Assembly (NCBI RefSeq): GCF_027158005.1
Contig: NZ_JAPVLQ010000010.1
Location: forward strand, 1-64,000
Source of the DNA: Rhodococcus sp. H36-A4
GTDB lineage: Bacteria > Actinomycetota > Actinomycetes > Mycobacteriales > Mycobacteriaceae
Length of the DNA: 64,000 nt
Reading direction: 5' to 3'
In this document: piece by piece, positions 1 to 8,582 of the stretch
Numbering within the stretch: the stretch's first letter is position 1
Layout: each line of letters starts with the position of its first letter
The notes under the pieces: generated by a model
What the model saw: the letters and a program-made list of their open reading frames with translations, nothing else
What the model was told of the DNA's origin: nothing
Databases searched by the model: none
Made by a program: the position numbers and the translations under genes

Positions 1-93
1 CCGAAAATCCTCGACCTCCCCGACACCGCGTGGATCAACAAACCAGCAGAAACAACTGACACCGATCAAGAGCACGATTCGATAGCGGCGTAA
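1..93 (+). CDS. IS3-family transposase OrfB, C-terminal 30 residues (partial)
   Basis: The frame open from base 1 encodes a tail ending in DTDQEHDSIAA and a TAA stop at 91-93. It matches the C-terminus of the complete OrfB at 11261-12295. It is partial only because the window starts inside it. The catalytic DDE core would lie to the left. Confidence 0.85.
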   Translation, partial: PKILDLPDTAWINKPAETTDTDQEHDSIAA

Positions 94-126
94 CACCCAC
101 TGGACTCATCCACCTTGACAAATTCC
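1..126 (+). mobile_element. Right end of a truncated-by-window IS3-family element (copy 1)
   Basis: Bases 1-126 match the last part of the complete IS at 10744-12328: same transposase C-terminus, same stop, and the same terminal bases ending in TTGACAAATTCC. Identity ends just after this point, where the flanks of the two copies diverge. The element therefore enters from the left of the window in the same orientation as copy 2. Its insertion removed the 3' part of the minus-strand ESX effector gene at 66-509. Confidence 0.9.
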
Positions 127-509
127 GCATCCCCGTTGTGGCCGAGGGACGTCGGGGGAGGCGCCATGCACTGCAGGTACGACGACGTCTGCGGTGGTGC
201 GGGAGGCCCCAGTCCGGGACCGGGTGACGGGTGCGCAGTGTGTTCGGCGACAGCCCAGTTGTACCCAGCAGCACTCGTGACCTCTGCCAGCTTGCTCGAA
301 GCGTCGACCCACACCTCTGCTGCGTGAAAGAAGTCATACGTGCTTTGGTCGTAAGCCGTTCCCCACTGTTTGACGCTGTCGTAGTCGCCAACCATAGCCG
401 TGCATTTGCTAAGTGAACCGCGCAATGCCTCGACGCGTGAACGCACCGACTCGGATGCCCGAGCGCACACGGCTGCGGTGTCGTAGTATGCCTGCGGATC
501 AACATTCAC
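66..509 (-). pseudogene. ESX (type VII) effector, N-terminal fragment truncated by the IS
   Basis: A GTG start at 509 overlaps the stop of the preceding WXG100 gene (GTGA), so the three minus-strand genes form one coupled unit. The first ~125 residues form a plausible helical ESX-substrate N-domain followed by a Pro/Gly-rich linker (PSPGPGLGPPAPP). Below base 127 the frame runs into the IS and stops at 66, so the last ~20 residues are IS-derived. In such operons the gene after two WXG100 genes often encodes a large secreted toxin with a variable C-terminus, and here that C-terminus is missing. The toxin activity cannot be inferred. Almost certainly non-functional. Confidence 0.7.
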
Positions 510-808
510 GGTTGCGTCCTGAGCATGTGCGTATTCATATCGGTGGCCGATAAGTATCCGTCATGAGCCTTTCTCGTGAGCGCCTCCATGTGATGAACGT
601 GTTCGACGAATGCAGATGCGGCGTATGCCCATTGGTTGTGGGAGTCGGCGTATGCACGGGCTGCCGGGCCTTCCCAGCCCGGACCGATCAGCGCGGCTGC
701 CCGGCGATCCAGTTCATCTAGTTCGTCGCGAATAAAACCTGCCAAACCGTTGATTCTCGCAATCAGACCGTCGAGGTCGTCGAGTTCGACGCGGAACGGC
801 GTACTCAT
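506..808 (-). CDS. WXG100-family ESX secreted protein (second of pair)
   Basis: A 100-residue protein, typical for WXG100/ESAT-6-like proteins, which form helical-hairpin dimers exported by type VII secretion. The W-x-G turn is visible as WEG at about residue 46, followed by a second helix. The ATG at 808 overlaps the upstream gene's stop (ATGA) and its own stop overlaps the next GTG start, so translation of all three genes is probably coupled. It probably pairs with the 805-1116 product and helps export the truncated effector downstream. Assignment rests on length, motif and context. Confidence 0.75.
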   Translation of the reverse strand: MSTPFRVELDDLDGLIARINGLAGFIRDELDELDRRAAALIGPGWEGPAARAYADSHNQWAYAASAFVEHVHHMEALTRKAHDGYLSATDMNTHMLRTQP

Positions 809-1116
809 ACGTGTCCCGCAATGTTTGTTGCGGAACAATCCTCGGTAACGTCATAACCGGATGCTGACTGACTCAGTGAGACGGACAGTGAGTTCAGTGC
901 ATCGACAATGCGAAACCCATCCTCGTGGAACAGCTTCCACGTGTCGCGGAAAGCGAGTGCCGCTTGACCGTCCCACCGGACCGCATCGACGTCGCGGCTG
1001 ACGGCGTCGAGCGCGTTTCGCAAAGTTTGCTCGAGTTGCTGCGCCGCGGCCCCCACCGCGGCGATTTGTTCCGGATCTGCTGACAACACCCCGTCCGGGG
1101 TTCCCCCGTCGCCCAT
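805..1116 (-). CDS. WXG100-family ESX secreted protein (first of pair)
   Basis: A 103-residue protein when started at the ATG at 1116 (MGDGGTPDG); the frame is open about 19 codons further upstream. It has two predicted helices separated by a W-D-G turn (RWDGQAALAF), the WXG100 signature. It is the promoter-proximal gene of the minus-strand triplet. The likely role is an ESX-exported chaperone or partner for the co-encoded effector. Which of the two possible starts is used is not settled by a clear ribosome binding site. Confidence 0.75.
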   Translation of the reverse strand: MGDGGTPDGVLSADPEQIAAVGAAAQQLEQTLRNALDAVSRDVDAVRWDGQAALAFRDTWKLFHEDGFRIVDALNSLSVSLSQSASGYDVTEDCSATNIAGHV

Positions 1117-1178
1117 GCGAGGTGAAACTACAGCAAAGCGCCATCGGCCGCATGCGCGGCTGATGGTCGTCAATTCAA

Positions 1179-1668
1179 TTATCCGTGTTTATCCTGATCG
1201 AGTAGGTCGATCAGGAATAGCTGATACCTGCCCTTGAGTCCCACGAGTTCGACCTCGCACGATGGGTCGAGCGCGATGTCATCGGCCTTGCCGATGTCGG
1301 CGGACAGCCTCGCTGACGACAATTTGTCCGACCGCTGCCTGTCTCGTGACTTAGGGGTGCACTATGCGCAGTGTGAACCTCGAGGACCGTACGTCGGTGG
1401 CTTAATGGAAGGACGATCTCGGATCGAGGCGACAAGAGGATACGAAACTAGTGCAATACGAACACCTTCGGGAATTCGTGCAAGAAGTTGGCGGGTTTGC
1501 TCCGCGACGAGAACGGCAATCGTGTGGGCAATCGGCCTCGTGGAAAGACCGCAACAAGCCACGCAAGCGGACCGCCGTTAGACGAGCGCGTGGAGCCCGC
1601 AACAAATCGCGGACCGGCTGTGCGGGGATTCGTCCCTCTACGAAGTCTTGGATCAAGGGGATGAACAC
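1179..1668 (-). pseudogene. Decayed immunity-type gene remnant
   Basis: The minus-strand reading at 1600-1668 begins FIPLIQDFVEGRI, closely resembling FIPTIQNFVNHEL in the colicin-D-immunity-like domain of the gene at 15776-16558. Frameshifts and stops interrupt the region after that. The stretch 1179-1330 has another frame that looks coding and ends LFLIDLLDQDKHG, but whether it belongs to the same gene is uncertain. It is best read as a broken immunity gene between the two divergent ESX clusters. Confidence 0.45.
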
Positions 1669-1699
1669 CGAGCTGTTCCCGAGAAGCAGCCCGACTGTC

Positions 1700-1903
1700 G
1701 GAAGATGCGCGCATTCGACTCGATTGCTCGTCGAGGTGCACCAACGATGAGTGGCACCTCGGAGGAGGAAACTGAAGACTGCTCACCGGCTTGTAATTGT
1801 GGCAGACTGCTGCCTTGGCAAAGCCCATGGCCGGGGCGCTTTCGTCGAACTCTGGCGAATGTGGCGGCCACACTGTGAAGTAACTCTTGGGGGAGAGAAT
1901 CTG
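1700..1903 (+). repeat. 5' leader of the ESX unit, duplicated at 8037-8249
   Basis: About 200 bases upstream of the 1904 start are repeated, with scattered differences, immediately upstream of the chimeric gene at 8250. Shared landmarks are CGAGGTGCAC, TTGTGGCAGACT, GCTGCCTTGG / CTGCCTTGG and AACTCTTGGGGGAGAGAATC. The repeat probably carries the promoter and ribosome binding site (GGGGGAGA) of the unit, although no convincing -35/-10 pair is evident. Confidence 0.7.
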
Positions 1904-2215
1904 TTGGGGGAATTGCTGGGAGCGGATCTCGATGAGATCAGGTCGCTGGGGGCACAGCTGAGTGTCAAGGCGAACACGGTCGCGGACATCGCGGGGCCTG
2001 CCAAGGTGAGCGTTGGAGCTGTGATGATGCCCGATGCGGGTATCGATGCTCTGCTGGGTCGGATAATGACGACGTTGGAGACCGCTATGGCCAAACACCG
2101 CAGCGCTGTGCAGGTCCTGGCCGATGGGGCAACCTCGTCCGCGGCCACTTACGAAGCGGTCGAAGAAGCGTTCAGTAGACAGCTCGGCTCGTTGATCGAA
2201 GGACTCGGGCGGTGA
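1904..2215 (+). CDS. Small ESX partner protein (WXG100-like, about 103 aa)
   Basis: The frame is open from 1751, but the TTG at 1904 behind GGGGGAGAGAATC is the likely start because the same leader and start recur at 8250. The product is about 103 residues, acidic and mainly helical, ending SRQLGSLIEGLGR, and it precedes a large ESX effector with a GTGA overlap at 2212. Size and position fit an ESX partner or excreted-target protein, though a canonical W-x-G is not visible. It probably forms a complex with the N-terminal helical domain of the 852-aa protein. Its N-terminal part is reused in the chimeric ORFs at 8250 and 13462. Confidence 0.6.
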   Translation: MGELLGADLDEIRSLGAQLSVKANTVADIAGPAKVSVGAVMMPDAGIDALLGRIMTTLETAMAKHRSAVQVLADGATSSAATYEAVEEAFSRQLGSLIEGLGR

Positions 2216-4770
2216 CGACGCCGACGATCCCCCAGGTCGAATCGTGGAAACCGCTGACGTTGGTCACGGCGGGAGAGGCGATGAAGTCGGCGGGGATCGC
2301 TCTCACCGATTGCCTGGCGGAAGTGGACCTCGCAGTCGACAAGAGTGCGAGTACTTGGCGAGGGGATGCCAGCACGGCCGCGTCGATGCGTGCGGTATCC
2401 GAAGTTCTCACTGCGTCGGCGTCGAAACGCGCCACGGACATCGTCGGGGACGCTCTGATCAGCCAGGGGCAGACGATCGACGCGTCCCGTTCGGTGATTG
2501 TCAACACCCGGGACGCCGCTGTCGATCGCCACGGCATGTCTGTGGGACCTGATGGAACTGTCTCCAGCCCAACCGTTCCCGGTACCGACGGTGACGTCCT
2601 CCGCCTAGTGCTGCAGGGCCGACTCGACCGGCAAGCAGCAGACTTCCAGGTCAGCCTGAAAGAGAATTTGGCTTACTGTGCATCTGCTCTGACGGCACTG
2701 AAATCGGTGGTGGACGGCGGTCTGGCCGACCTCGAACAACACGGTGGGCCCGGCGGTACCAGCCTCGGTTCGGTGGTGCTGTCGGGTGAAGACGGCAAGG
2801 AGATCGGCACCCAGATTCGAAACGCCGTGGACGACGGTGAGCCGATAACCGCGGACGTCCTCGCGGAACTCATCGAAGACCTGCGTGCCACAGGTGTGGA
2901 GCCGGCGCAGCTTCAGGCATACCTCAACGGTGATACGGCGACGATCCCGGCGAGCACCCAGCAATATTTGAAAGAGTTCTACAACACCGCCGGCGTCGAT
3001 GGCTTCACGGCCGCAAGCCAGCAGCTGCAATCGCAAGGCCCGGCGGGCCAACAAGCGGCGGCCTCGCTGGCCAATGGCGTCCTGGTGTTGTCCAACGAGA
3101 AGGTCGGCACCGGCCGCGATGCCGACGGCAATCTGACGGGTGCAGGTAGTTACGAAAACTTGCCGCAGGACATGCGCGACCTCATTTCGACTCGTCCAAG
3201 TCGCGGTATCGACGGACTGGACAGCAACGCGATGACGTATCCCGGTGACGGTCCGATCGTGGACGACCAGAAGAACTTCGTCGAGGGCCAGACGAAACTG
3301 TTCGACGCCATGGCGCTGGCAGAAGCGGGCAATGAGCCCGGGACGAAGATGTCGACCGAACTGATTCGGCAGGGTATGCACACTGCGGCGATCGATGCCC
3401 ATGGCGGAGCCCTGCCCTTCAGCAACGAGCCCGTGGACAATCCTGGTCATGCGGAAACCCTCGAGAAGGCGATCGAGCTTGGTTCCCGTAATACGGACGG
3501 CGTGCGCGCGATTCTCACCGGCGAAGGAGGACCAGACATCCTCGGATCTGAATACCACGCTGATACTGCAGTGATGCCGTTGCTTCAACGCGACGACGGA
3601 ACGGCCATGGCATCTCTCACGGATTGGATTCCGCGCGAGGCTCACTCGACCGCGCCCGAAGGGACACCGGAATACGAGAATTCGGTGCGCGCAGGGTCCG
3701 CCGCCCGAGGCTTGGCTGAGATTCTGGCCAGCACCGAATCATCCGATGGAACGAACAATTACACGACTCTTCTGTCCGGTGAGGGAAAGATCGGGGAGGG
3801 GACTGCAGGGCAGGTCGCCGAAGCCCTTGCCCCCTTCGTCGGTGACATGACCGGTATGACCAGCGATGTCACCCAAACCAACGGATTCGGTGAGTTCGGT
3901 GGCAGCAAGGATTACATCGGCGGACCCGTCGAGCCTCTTCGTATTTTCAGCATCCTCGACACCGATGATCAGGCCAGTCAGATCATCAACGGTACTGCGC
4001 TGGCCGAGAGCCAACGGATGGATCGACTATTTGCGACAACCGGATACAGCGATCTCGGAGATCAGGCATATCGGTTGCAGTGGCTCGTCGATCACGGTCT
4101 CAGTACCGAAATGGACCAACGCGTGCAAGAGGGTCTCGACAAGCAGGAAGCAGCCGAAGCACGGAACTCGAAGTTCACCGCGGCGTGGACCGCGGGGCAA
4201 ATCGTTGCCGGTGGAATGGGTCCGGGAGGGATTGCCGTCGCAGCTGGTTCCGAGTTCCTGAAGCCATACGTGTTATCTGTGGACGACCTCGATGCGCCGG
4301 TCTCTCGCGAGATCACTTTGGACACCTCGGCATTCGGTTTCGACAGGGGGAGCGGTCAGTATGTGGCAAGCGACTGGGGCAGTGCCGATTTCAGAAGGCA
4401 CAATGTTCTCGAAGCTCTCGTCAGCAATGGATATATCGATATCAACGACGTCCCCGATGTCTACAAGACCGACGACGGCGCAACGCTGCTTCAATACTCT
4501 GATGCCGAACAGAAGTACATGGCCGAGGAAGGAAACTCTGTGCGTTCGACTGCCAAGGCAACCACTGAAAATTTGATAAAAAATGCGGGAATTCTAAATC
4601 TTGAGGAGTACTCGGACAATGCGACAGGGGATGGGCAGCGGGAGCTCCTAGCGACGGCGATTCGACCCGAAGGCAATAACCCAACCAGTGCAGAAATTCT
4701 GAAATGGTTGGCGAGCAACGGATCTTCTCGTAACTCGAGCAATCAATGGCCTTTGGAGATTCACGGATGA
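2212..4770 (+). CDS. Large ESX effector, 852 aa (head of the cassette array)
   Basis: The GTG start at 2212 overlaps the upstream stop. The N-terminus (residues 1-110) is helical with a W-R-G turn (STWRGDAS), as in long WXG100-type substrates. The middle (about 180-620) is hydrophilic and helical, resembling actinobacterial proteins annotated as TPR-repeat-region ESX proteins. A Gly-rich hydrophobic stretch (AAWTAGQIVAGGMGPGG, about 660-685) follows. The last ~140 residues, from YVASDWGSADF onward, recur in fragments at 6187, 9419, 13462 and elsewhere. The stop overlaps the first lipoprotein start (ATGA), so effector and lipoprotein are co-translated. No toxin catalytic motif is recognised. 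An effector with a cognate lipoprotein is inferred; a cell-surface structural role is possible. Confidence 0.65.
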   Translation: MTTPTIPQVESWKPLTLVTAGEAMKSAGIALTDCLAEVDLAVDKSASTWRGDASTAASMRAVSEVLTASASKRATDIVGDALISQGQTIDASRSVIVNTRDAAVDRHGMSVGPDGTVSSPTVPGTDGDVLRLVLQGRLDRQAADFQVSLKENLAYCASALTALKSVVDGGLADLEQHGGPGGTSLGSVVLSGEDGKEIGTQIRNAVDDGEPITADVLAELIEDLRATGVEPAQLQAYLNGDTATIPASTQQYLKEFYNTAGVDGFTAASQQLQSQGPAGQQAAASLANGVLVLSNEKVGTGRDADGNLTGAGSYENLPQDMRDLISTRPSRGIDGLDSNAMTYPGDGPIVDDQKNFVEGQTKLFDAMALAEAGNEPGTKMSTELIRQGMHTAAIDAHGGALPFSNEPVDNPGHAETLEKAIELGSRNTDGVRAILTGEGGPDILGSEYHADTAVMPLLQRDDGTAMASLTDWIPREAHSTAPEGTPEYENSVRAGSAARGLAEILASTESSDGTNNYTTLLSGEGKIGEGTAGQVAEALAPFVGDMTGMTSDVTQTNGFGEFGGSKDYIGGPVEPLRIFSILDTDDQASQIINGTALAESQRMDRLFATTGYSDLGDQAYRLQWLVDHGLSTEMDQRVQEGLDKQEAAEARNSKFTAAWTAGQIVAGGMGPGGIAVAAGSEFLKPYVLSVDDLDAPVSREITLDTSAFGFDRGSGQYVASDWGSADFRRHNVLEALVSNGYIDINDVPDVYKTDDGATLLQYSDAEQKYMAEEGNSVRSTAKATTENLIKNAGILNLEEYSDNATGDGQRELLATAIRPEGNNPTSAEILKWLASNGSSRNSSNQWPLEIHG

Positions 4771-5591
4771 GTGCGAGACTTCGACGCGTACGAGTGGTCA
4801 GCGTCGTCCTGTTGATGATGTTGGCTGCGATTACAGCGTGCGATTCTGCTGTCGAGGACGGGTTCGCGCCAGGGACAACGTCGACGTCGCGTTGGCCGGC
4901 GATCAATGTCTACGAGGTTCCTGATCGCGTGCGTGACGCTACGATGGTGTGGTCCGCAGAACCTGGTATCGACCTGTTCTCGGCTGAGGGAACCGTTATT
5001 CGCGCCGCCGGAGAGTCACTCGTCATTGGGCTGATGGTTGGCCTTGACTATACGTATGTAGGCTTTGCGGCCAGTTCGAACAGCGTGGCCGGCGGCCCGA
5101 TGTACTCGCTTTTTCAGGCCGACACAGGGCAGGGTCCGTTCGTCGGTACAGTCCACAGCCTTATTCAACAGGTCGTCCCGACGGACGCTGGATTCGACGT
5201 ACTGTCATGTGCGCTTTCCGTCGGCCTCGACGTACTCGTAGACGGAAAGTATTCGCCCTCGCGGCTCACCGACGGTGACGGACAAGAGCTTCGCTCGCGC
5301 TTTATTCGCACCGGCAACCCCTTGACGTCACCTGCTGCGCCCCAACCAACGTCTTCACCGGTAGGCGATGCCCTGCACTGGCAAGCGCCCGCAGGCAACC
5401 AATTCGGCGGTTGGGAAGTCGACGGCTTCATAGATATCGATCCGGTCACGTCTGGGAAGGGTCGTTGCGCCCCGTGGGCGCAATCGCTCTACCCGGACGC
5501 ACCACGAATCATCACGCGCGATGCCTACGCTAGGGACACTCCACCCCCAGTGCAGCCGGCCTATCCAGGATGGCCCAACGGTAGCAACTGA
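4767..5591 (+). CDS. Secreted lipoprotein, array unit 1
   Basis: The start at 4767 overlaps the effector stop (ATGA). The 274-aa product opens with an Arg-rich n-region, a hydrophobic core and the lipobox ITAC (Cys25), so it should be lipid-anchored outside the cytoplasmic membrane. Family hallmarks seen in all seven copies are YEVPD..RDATMVWSAEPGIDL, GLDYTY, DTGQGPF.GT.H, FDVLSC, GRCAPWA and a C-terminal PPPVQPAYPGWP. Two conserved cysteines in the mature part could form a disulfide. Co-translation with the effector suggests immunity or a tethered partner, but no homologue of known function is recognised. Confidence 0.8.
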   Translation: MSARLRRVRVVSVVLLMMLAAITACDSAVEDGFAPGTTSTSRWPAINVYEVPDRVRDATMVWSAEPGIDLFSAEGTVIRAAGESLVIGLMVGLDYTYVGFAASSNSVAGGPMYSLFQADTGQGPFVGTVHSLIQQVVPTDAGFDVLSCALSVGLDVLVDGKYSPSRLTDGDGQELRSRFIRTGNPLTSPAAPQPTSSPVGDALHWQAPAGNQFGGWEVDGFIDIDPVTSGKGRCAPWAQSLYPDAPRIITRDAYARDTPPPVQPAYPGWPNGSN

Positions 5592-5633
5592 CCACGCCCC
5601 AAACGACTTACGTGTCCCTAGGAGACAATCGCT

Positions 5634-6113
5634 ATGACCCGCGAAGAACTTGGTGCCAAAGTTCGACGACTTCAACAGGCTGTGGCCGAAGTTCAGGGAA
5701 ACACACACCTCGGCGGTGTCACCATTCGGACAGACGCAAATGGCCGACTCACCGAACTCTCAATCACTCACGACGCGTGGTCACGCGGACCCGAAGCGCT
5801 GGCCGACCTGATCGCGCGCGCATATCAAATTACCTCGCAGGAAGTCCAGATACGATCGACCGCGATCATGGCCGAACTCCGCGACGACCCAATCGTGGCT
5901 CGAATCGCAGACGCGACTATCGGCAACAGCCCAGCGACTGAAGCCCACGCCGCTCCAAGACCCGAGCCTGTGATGCGGGAATCGCTATCTGGAGAGCTGT
6001 GTCAGCCCAACCTGGAATATCAGAGTTTCTCAGCGCATTCTTCCGGCCACCGCATGACTGATGAGCGGAACGATGTCGACGGGTACTTCGGGCCTAAGTC
6101 GTGGTTGGAATAG
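5634..6113 (+). CDS. YbaB/EbfC-like protein, array unit 2
   Basis: The ATG at 5634 follows GGAGAC at good spacing. The first ~85 residues have the YbaB/EbfC pattern: an N-terminal helix (ELGAKVRRLQQAV), a small beta sheet (GVTIRTDANGRLTELSI) and a long C-terminal helix (ALADLIARAYQIT). The remaining ~70 residues look disordered. YbaB-like proteins are often encoded beside ESX substrates in this order of bacteria, where their role is unclear. Copies of this gene recur, decayed, at about 7500-7690 and at 10723-12559 (split by the IS); its first codons are reused at 14677. Confidence 0.65.
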   Translation: MTREELGAKVRRLQQAVAEVQGNTHLGGVTIRTDANGRLTELSITHDAWSRGPEALADLIARAYQITSQEVQIRSTAIMAELRDDPIVARIADATIGNSPATEAHAAPRPEPVMRESLSGELCQPNLEYQSFSAHSSGHRMTDERNDVDGYFGPKSWLE

Positions 6114-6186
6114 TCGCAGTGCCATCGTTCGTGTCTCTAAATTCGTCGAATCGCGCCATCTACCTACTTGCGCTAATTTATCGCAA

Positions 6187-6621
6187 TTCAGCTTCAACGG
6201 CGAGGTTGGTAAGTACGTGGCCAGCGACTGGGGTAGTGCAGATTACAGAAGGTTCAACATTCTCGACGCCCTTGTTCATAGCGGCGCGATCGATATCAAC
6301 GACGTTCCTGACGTGTACAAGAGCGAGAACGGAAAATCGTTGCTTTCTTACTCCGATGTGGCACGCGGATTCTCGAAATCAGCGGGTACGGACGGATTTC
6401 TCGCCAATCAAAGCGCCATGCGATTGATCGCCGGTGGCGGGGTCTCCGATCTCGATGAGAAGACGCGCAATGCGACAGATGACGGCCAACAACACTCTCT
6501 CGAGTTGACAATCCGGCCCCTCGGAAATAACCCGGGCAGCGCAGAAATTCTGCAGTGGTCGGCTGGCGACGATTCGTCCAGTGATCCGAAGAGCAAGTGG
6601 CCCTGGAAGGTCCTCGGATGA
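6187..6621 (+). pseudogene. ESX effector C-terminal fragment (unit 2 cassette)
   Basis: In-frame homology to the last ~140 residues of the 852-aa effector begins near 6187 (KYVASDWGSADYRRFN) and runs to the stop at 6619-6621. The region between (GFSKSAGTDGFLA, VSDLDEKTRNATDDGQQ) has diverged considerably. The frame is open back to 6061, but the upstream residues look non-coding and no good ribosome binding site precedes the homology. The stop overlaps the lipoprotein start at 6618. It is either a remnant or an orphan alternative C-terminal cassette with its matched lipoprotein. Confidence 0.6.
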
Positions 6622-7436
6622 AAACGACTCGACTCATTCCCCTACTTTGCGCCGTACTGACGACGTTGATTGTGGTCGCAGCGTGCGGTTCTGTCGCAGA
6701 CGACAGTCCAGTGTCAGTGACAACGTCGGTGTCGCCTCGACCGTCGTCCGACGGCTACGAGGTTTCCGATCGCCTGCGCGACGCGACAATGGTGTGGTCA
6801 GCGGAACCGGGCGTAGACCTCCTCTCTTCGGAAGGGATGTTGATCCGTGCATCGGAAGAGTCGTTCGTCATCGGATTGATGCTCGGTCTCGATTACGCCT
6901 ATTTGGGGTTCGCGAAGAGCTCGGGCAGTCTGGGCGGTGGCGGCATCTTGGGTGGGTTCCGGGACGACACCGGGCAAGGCCCATTCGCAGGAACGATCCA
7001 CGGACGTGTCCAACAGATCATCCCAATCGACGGTGGTTTCGACGTCCTGTCCTGCGTTCTAGCGGTCGGCCTCGACAGACAGCACGACGGAAAGTACGCC
7101 CCGTCCCGACTTACCGGCGGGGAGGGCAGTGAGCAGCGCTCTCGCTTCGTCCGCACTGGCGAGTCCTCAACAGTAACTTCGCCTACACCGCTGCCTTCGG
7201 CGTCGTCTCCCGACTTGTTGCATTGGCAGGCGCCGTCAGGCAACGAATTCGTGGGGTGGGAAATCGATGGTTTCATCGATCAAGACCCAGCCACATCGAG
7301 GAACGGTCGTTGTGCGCCATGGGCTCGATCACTGTACCCGGATGTGGCAGTGAAGATTCCGCCTGATGCGTACGCCCACGACAACCCACCTCCGGTGCAG
7401 CCTGCGTACCCAGGATGGCCTGACGATGGCAATTAA
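6618..7436 (+). CDS. Secreted lipoprotein, array unit 2
   Basis: A 272-aa paralogue of unit 1, with an ATGA overlap to the upstream effector fragment. The leader (MKTTRLIPLLCAVLT...) leads to a VAAC lipobox. The family core is intact: SDRLRDATMVWSAEPGVDL, DTGQGPFAGTIHG, FDVLSCVLAVGL, GRCAPWARSLYPD and PPPVQPAYPGWP. It differs from unit 1 mainly in the Ser/Pro/Thr-rich segment before the C-terminal WQAP motif and in the glycine-rich loop (SLGGGGILGGF). No frame damage is visible. Confidence 0.8.
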   Translation: MKTTRLIPLLCAVLTTLIVVAACGSVADDSPVSVTTSVSPRPSSDGYEVSDRLRDATMVWSAEPGVDLLSSEGMLIRASEESFVIGLMLGLDYAYLGFAKSSGSLGGGGILGGFRDDTGQGPFAGTIHGRVQQIIPIDGGFDVLSCVLAVGLDRQHDGKYAPSRLTGGEGSEQRSRFVRTGESSTVTSPTPLPSASSPDLLHWQAPSGNEFVGWEIDGFIDQDPATSRNGRCAPWARSLYPDVAVKIPPDAYAHDNPPPVQPAYPGWPDDGN

Positions 7437-7499
7437 GCACGCTCAGAACAAGATTCGTGTGAGGTAAGGGTTACCGCTCTGATTCGAGAGAAACGAGGC

Positions 7500-7690
7500 G
7501 CGAAAGTCCGTCGGCAACAGCCCAGCGGCTGAAACCCTCGCTGATCAAAGACCCGCGCAGGTGACGCTTGAATCGCTATCTGGAGAGCTGGGTCAGCCAG
7601 ATCTGGCCAGCCTAGAGAGTCAGAGTTTCCTAGGGCACTCTACGGCCAGCGCATGACTGATGAACGGGACGATGTTGACGGTTACTTCGG
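7500..7690 (+). pseudogene. YbaB-like gene remnant (3' end)
   Basis: The bases match the last third of the 5634-6113 gene (landmarks CAGCCCAGCGGCTGAAACC, GAATCGCTATCTGGAGAGCT, GGGCGTAAGTCGTGGTTGG). The 5' part is missing apart from a short scrap (CGCGAAAGTCCGTCGGCAAC). A one-base deletion near 7645 relative to the intact copy brings in an early TGA. Not translatable as the original protein. Confidence 0.65.
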
Positions 7691-8036
7691 GCGTAAGTCG
7701 TGGTTGGAATAGTCTCAACGCTACCAGCGAAGAAACCTCCCTCACTGGCGGAATCGAAACCGTCGGGACCGTTAAGTTCGACGCAGAGTTGAAGACCGAC
7801 ATCTCGACGTGTCCTGTTCGAGATGTCGAACGACTGGATGTCGTTTCTAGCGTTCGTTTCTCTCGTTCTTCGGATCGTGTACCTGACTCTTCGCGGTACG
7901 GGAATGGCGAGATGATGTGCAACATTGCAACGATGGAACACCTAAGACTCCGTGGCCGGGCAATGGGCACTGATCGCCCCAGGCCTATGGACGCCCGGAG
8001 GAACATGCACATTTCAATACACGGCCCAGGTTGGAG
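7691..8036 (+). other. Unassigned stretch between array units 2 and 3
   Basis: No convincing gene is seen. Open frames here lack good starts and family features. Part of it may derive from an upstream leader, because the duplicated leader begins directly after it at about 8037. Confidence 0.5.
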
Positions 8037-8249
8037 ACGCACAGTCTCCAGTGCGCGCATCCGACTCGTATCCTCATCGAGGTGCACAAACGATGAGTGT
8101 CTCCTCGGCGGTGGCGGGAACTGAACTGCTCACCGTCCCGTAGTTGTGGCAGACTACTGCCTTGGTAAAGCCATCGCCTGAGTGTTTTTGTCGAACGCTG
8201 GCAAATGCGGTGGCCGCATTGTGAGGTAACTCTTGGGGGAGAGAATCTG
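8037..8249 (+). repeat. Second copy of the ESX-unit leader
   Basis: This is a degenerate copy of 1700-1903 ending in the same GGGGGAGAGAATC ribosome-binding region, in front of the TTG start at 8250. Small deletions distinguish the copies (for example around CCATCGCCTGAGTG). It shows that the duplication carried the control region of the effector operon as well as its coding sequence. Confidence 0.7.
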
Positions 8250-8582
8250 TTGGGGGAATTTCAGGGAGCGGATCTCGTTGAGATCAGGTCGTTGGGGACA
8301 CAGTTGAGTGTCAAGGCGAGCGTTGGAGCGGTGGTGATGCCCGATGCGGGTGTCGACGATCGTCTGGGGCGGATAGCGGCGACGCTGGAGACCTCTGTGG
8401 GCAACCACCGCAGCAACGAGTACGCGCGTAGTGCGACAGGTGATGGGCAACGGGAAATCCTAGCCGCGGCGATCCGACCCATGGGAAATACTCCGACAGG
8501 CAGAGAGATTCTGACCTGGCTGGCAAGTGGTGAAGCATCCCGTGGTTCGAACAACCAGTGGCCCTTGGAGATTTCCGTATGA
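8250..8582 (+). CDS. Chimeric ORF: ESX partner N-terminus joined to effector tail (unit 3)
   Basis: Started at the TTG at 8250, it encodes about 110 residues. The first ~50 (ADLVEIRSLGTQLSVKAS...) match the partner protein at 1904-2215. The rest (YARSATGDGQREILAAAIRP...) matches the last ~50 residues of the 852-aa effector. The junction lies near 8410 and removed about 2.5 kb relative to the parental locus while keeping the frame. Its stop overlaps the unit 3 lipoprotein start. Retained control region and frame mean it may be expressed; function is unknown. Confidence 0.55.
   Translation: MGEFQGADLVEIRSLGTQLSVKASVGAVVMPDAGVDDRLGRIAATLETSVGNHRSNEYARSATGDGQREILAAAIRPMGNTPTGREILTWLASGEASRGSNNQWPLEISV

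Noticed and set aside
1448-2098. Long open frame on the minus strand (216 aa)
   Set aside because: It is a shadow of the ESX leader and partner gene; composition is Arg/Ser/Pro-rich and not protein-like, and no start signal is seen.
2605-3645. 346-aa minus-strand open frame inside the ESX effector gene
   Set aside because: Antisense to a well-supported gene in high-GC DNA; Arg-rich composition and no family features.
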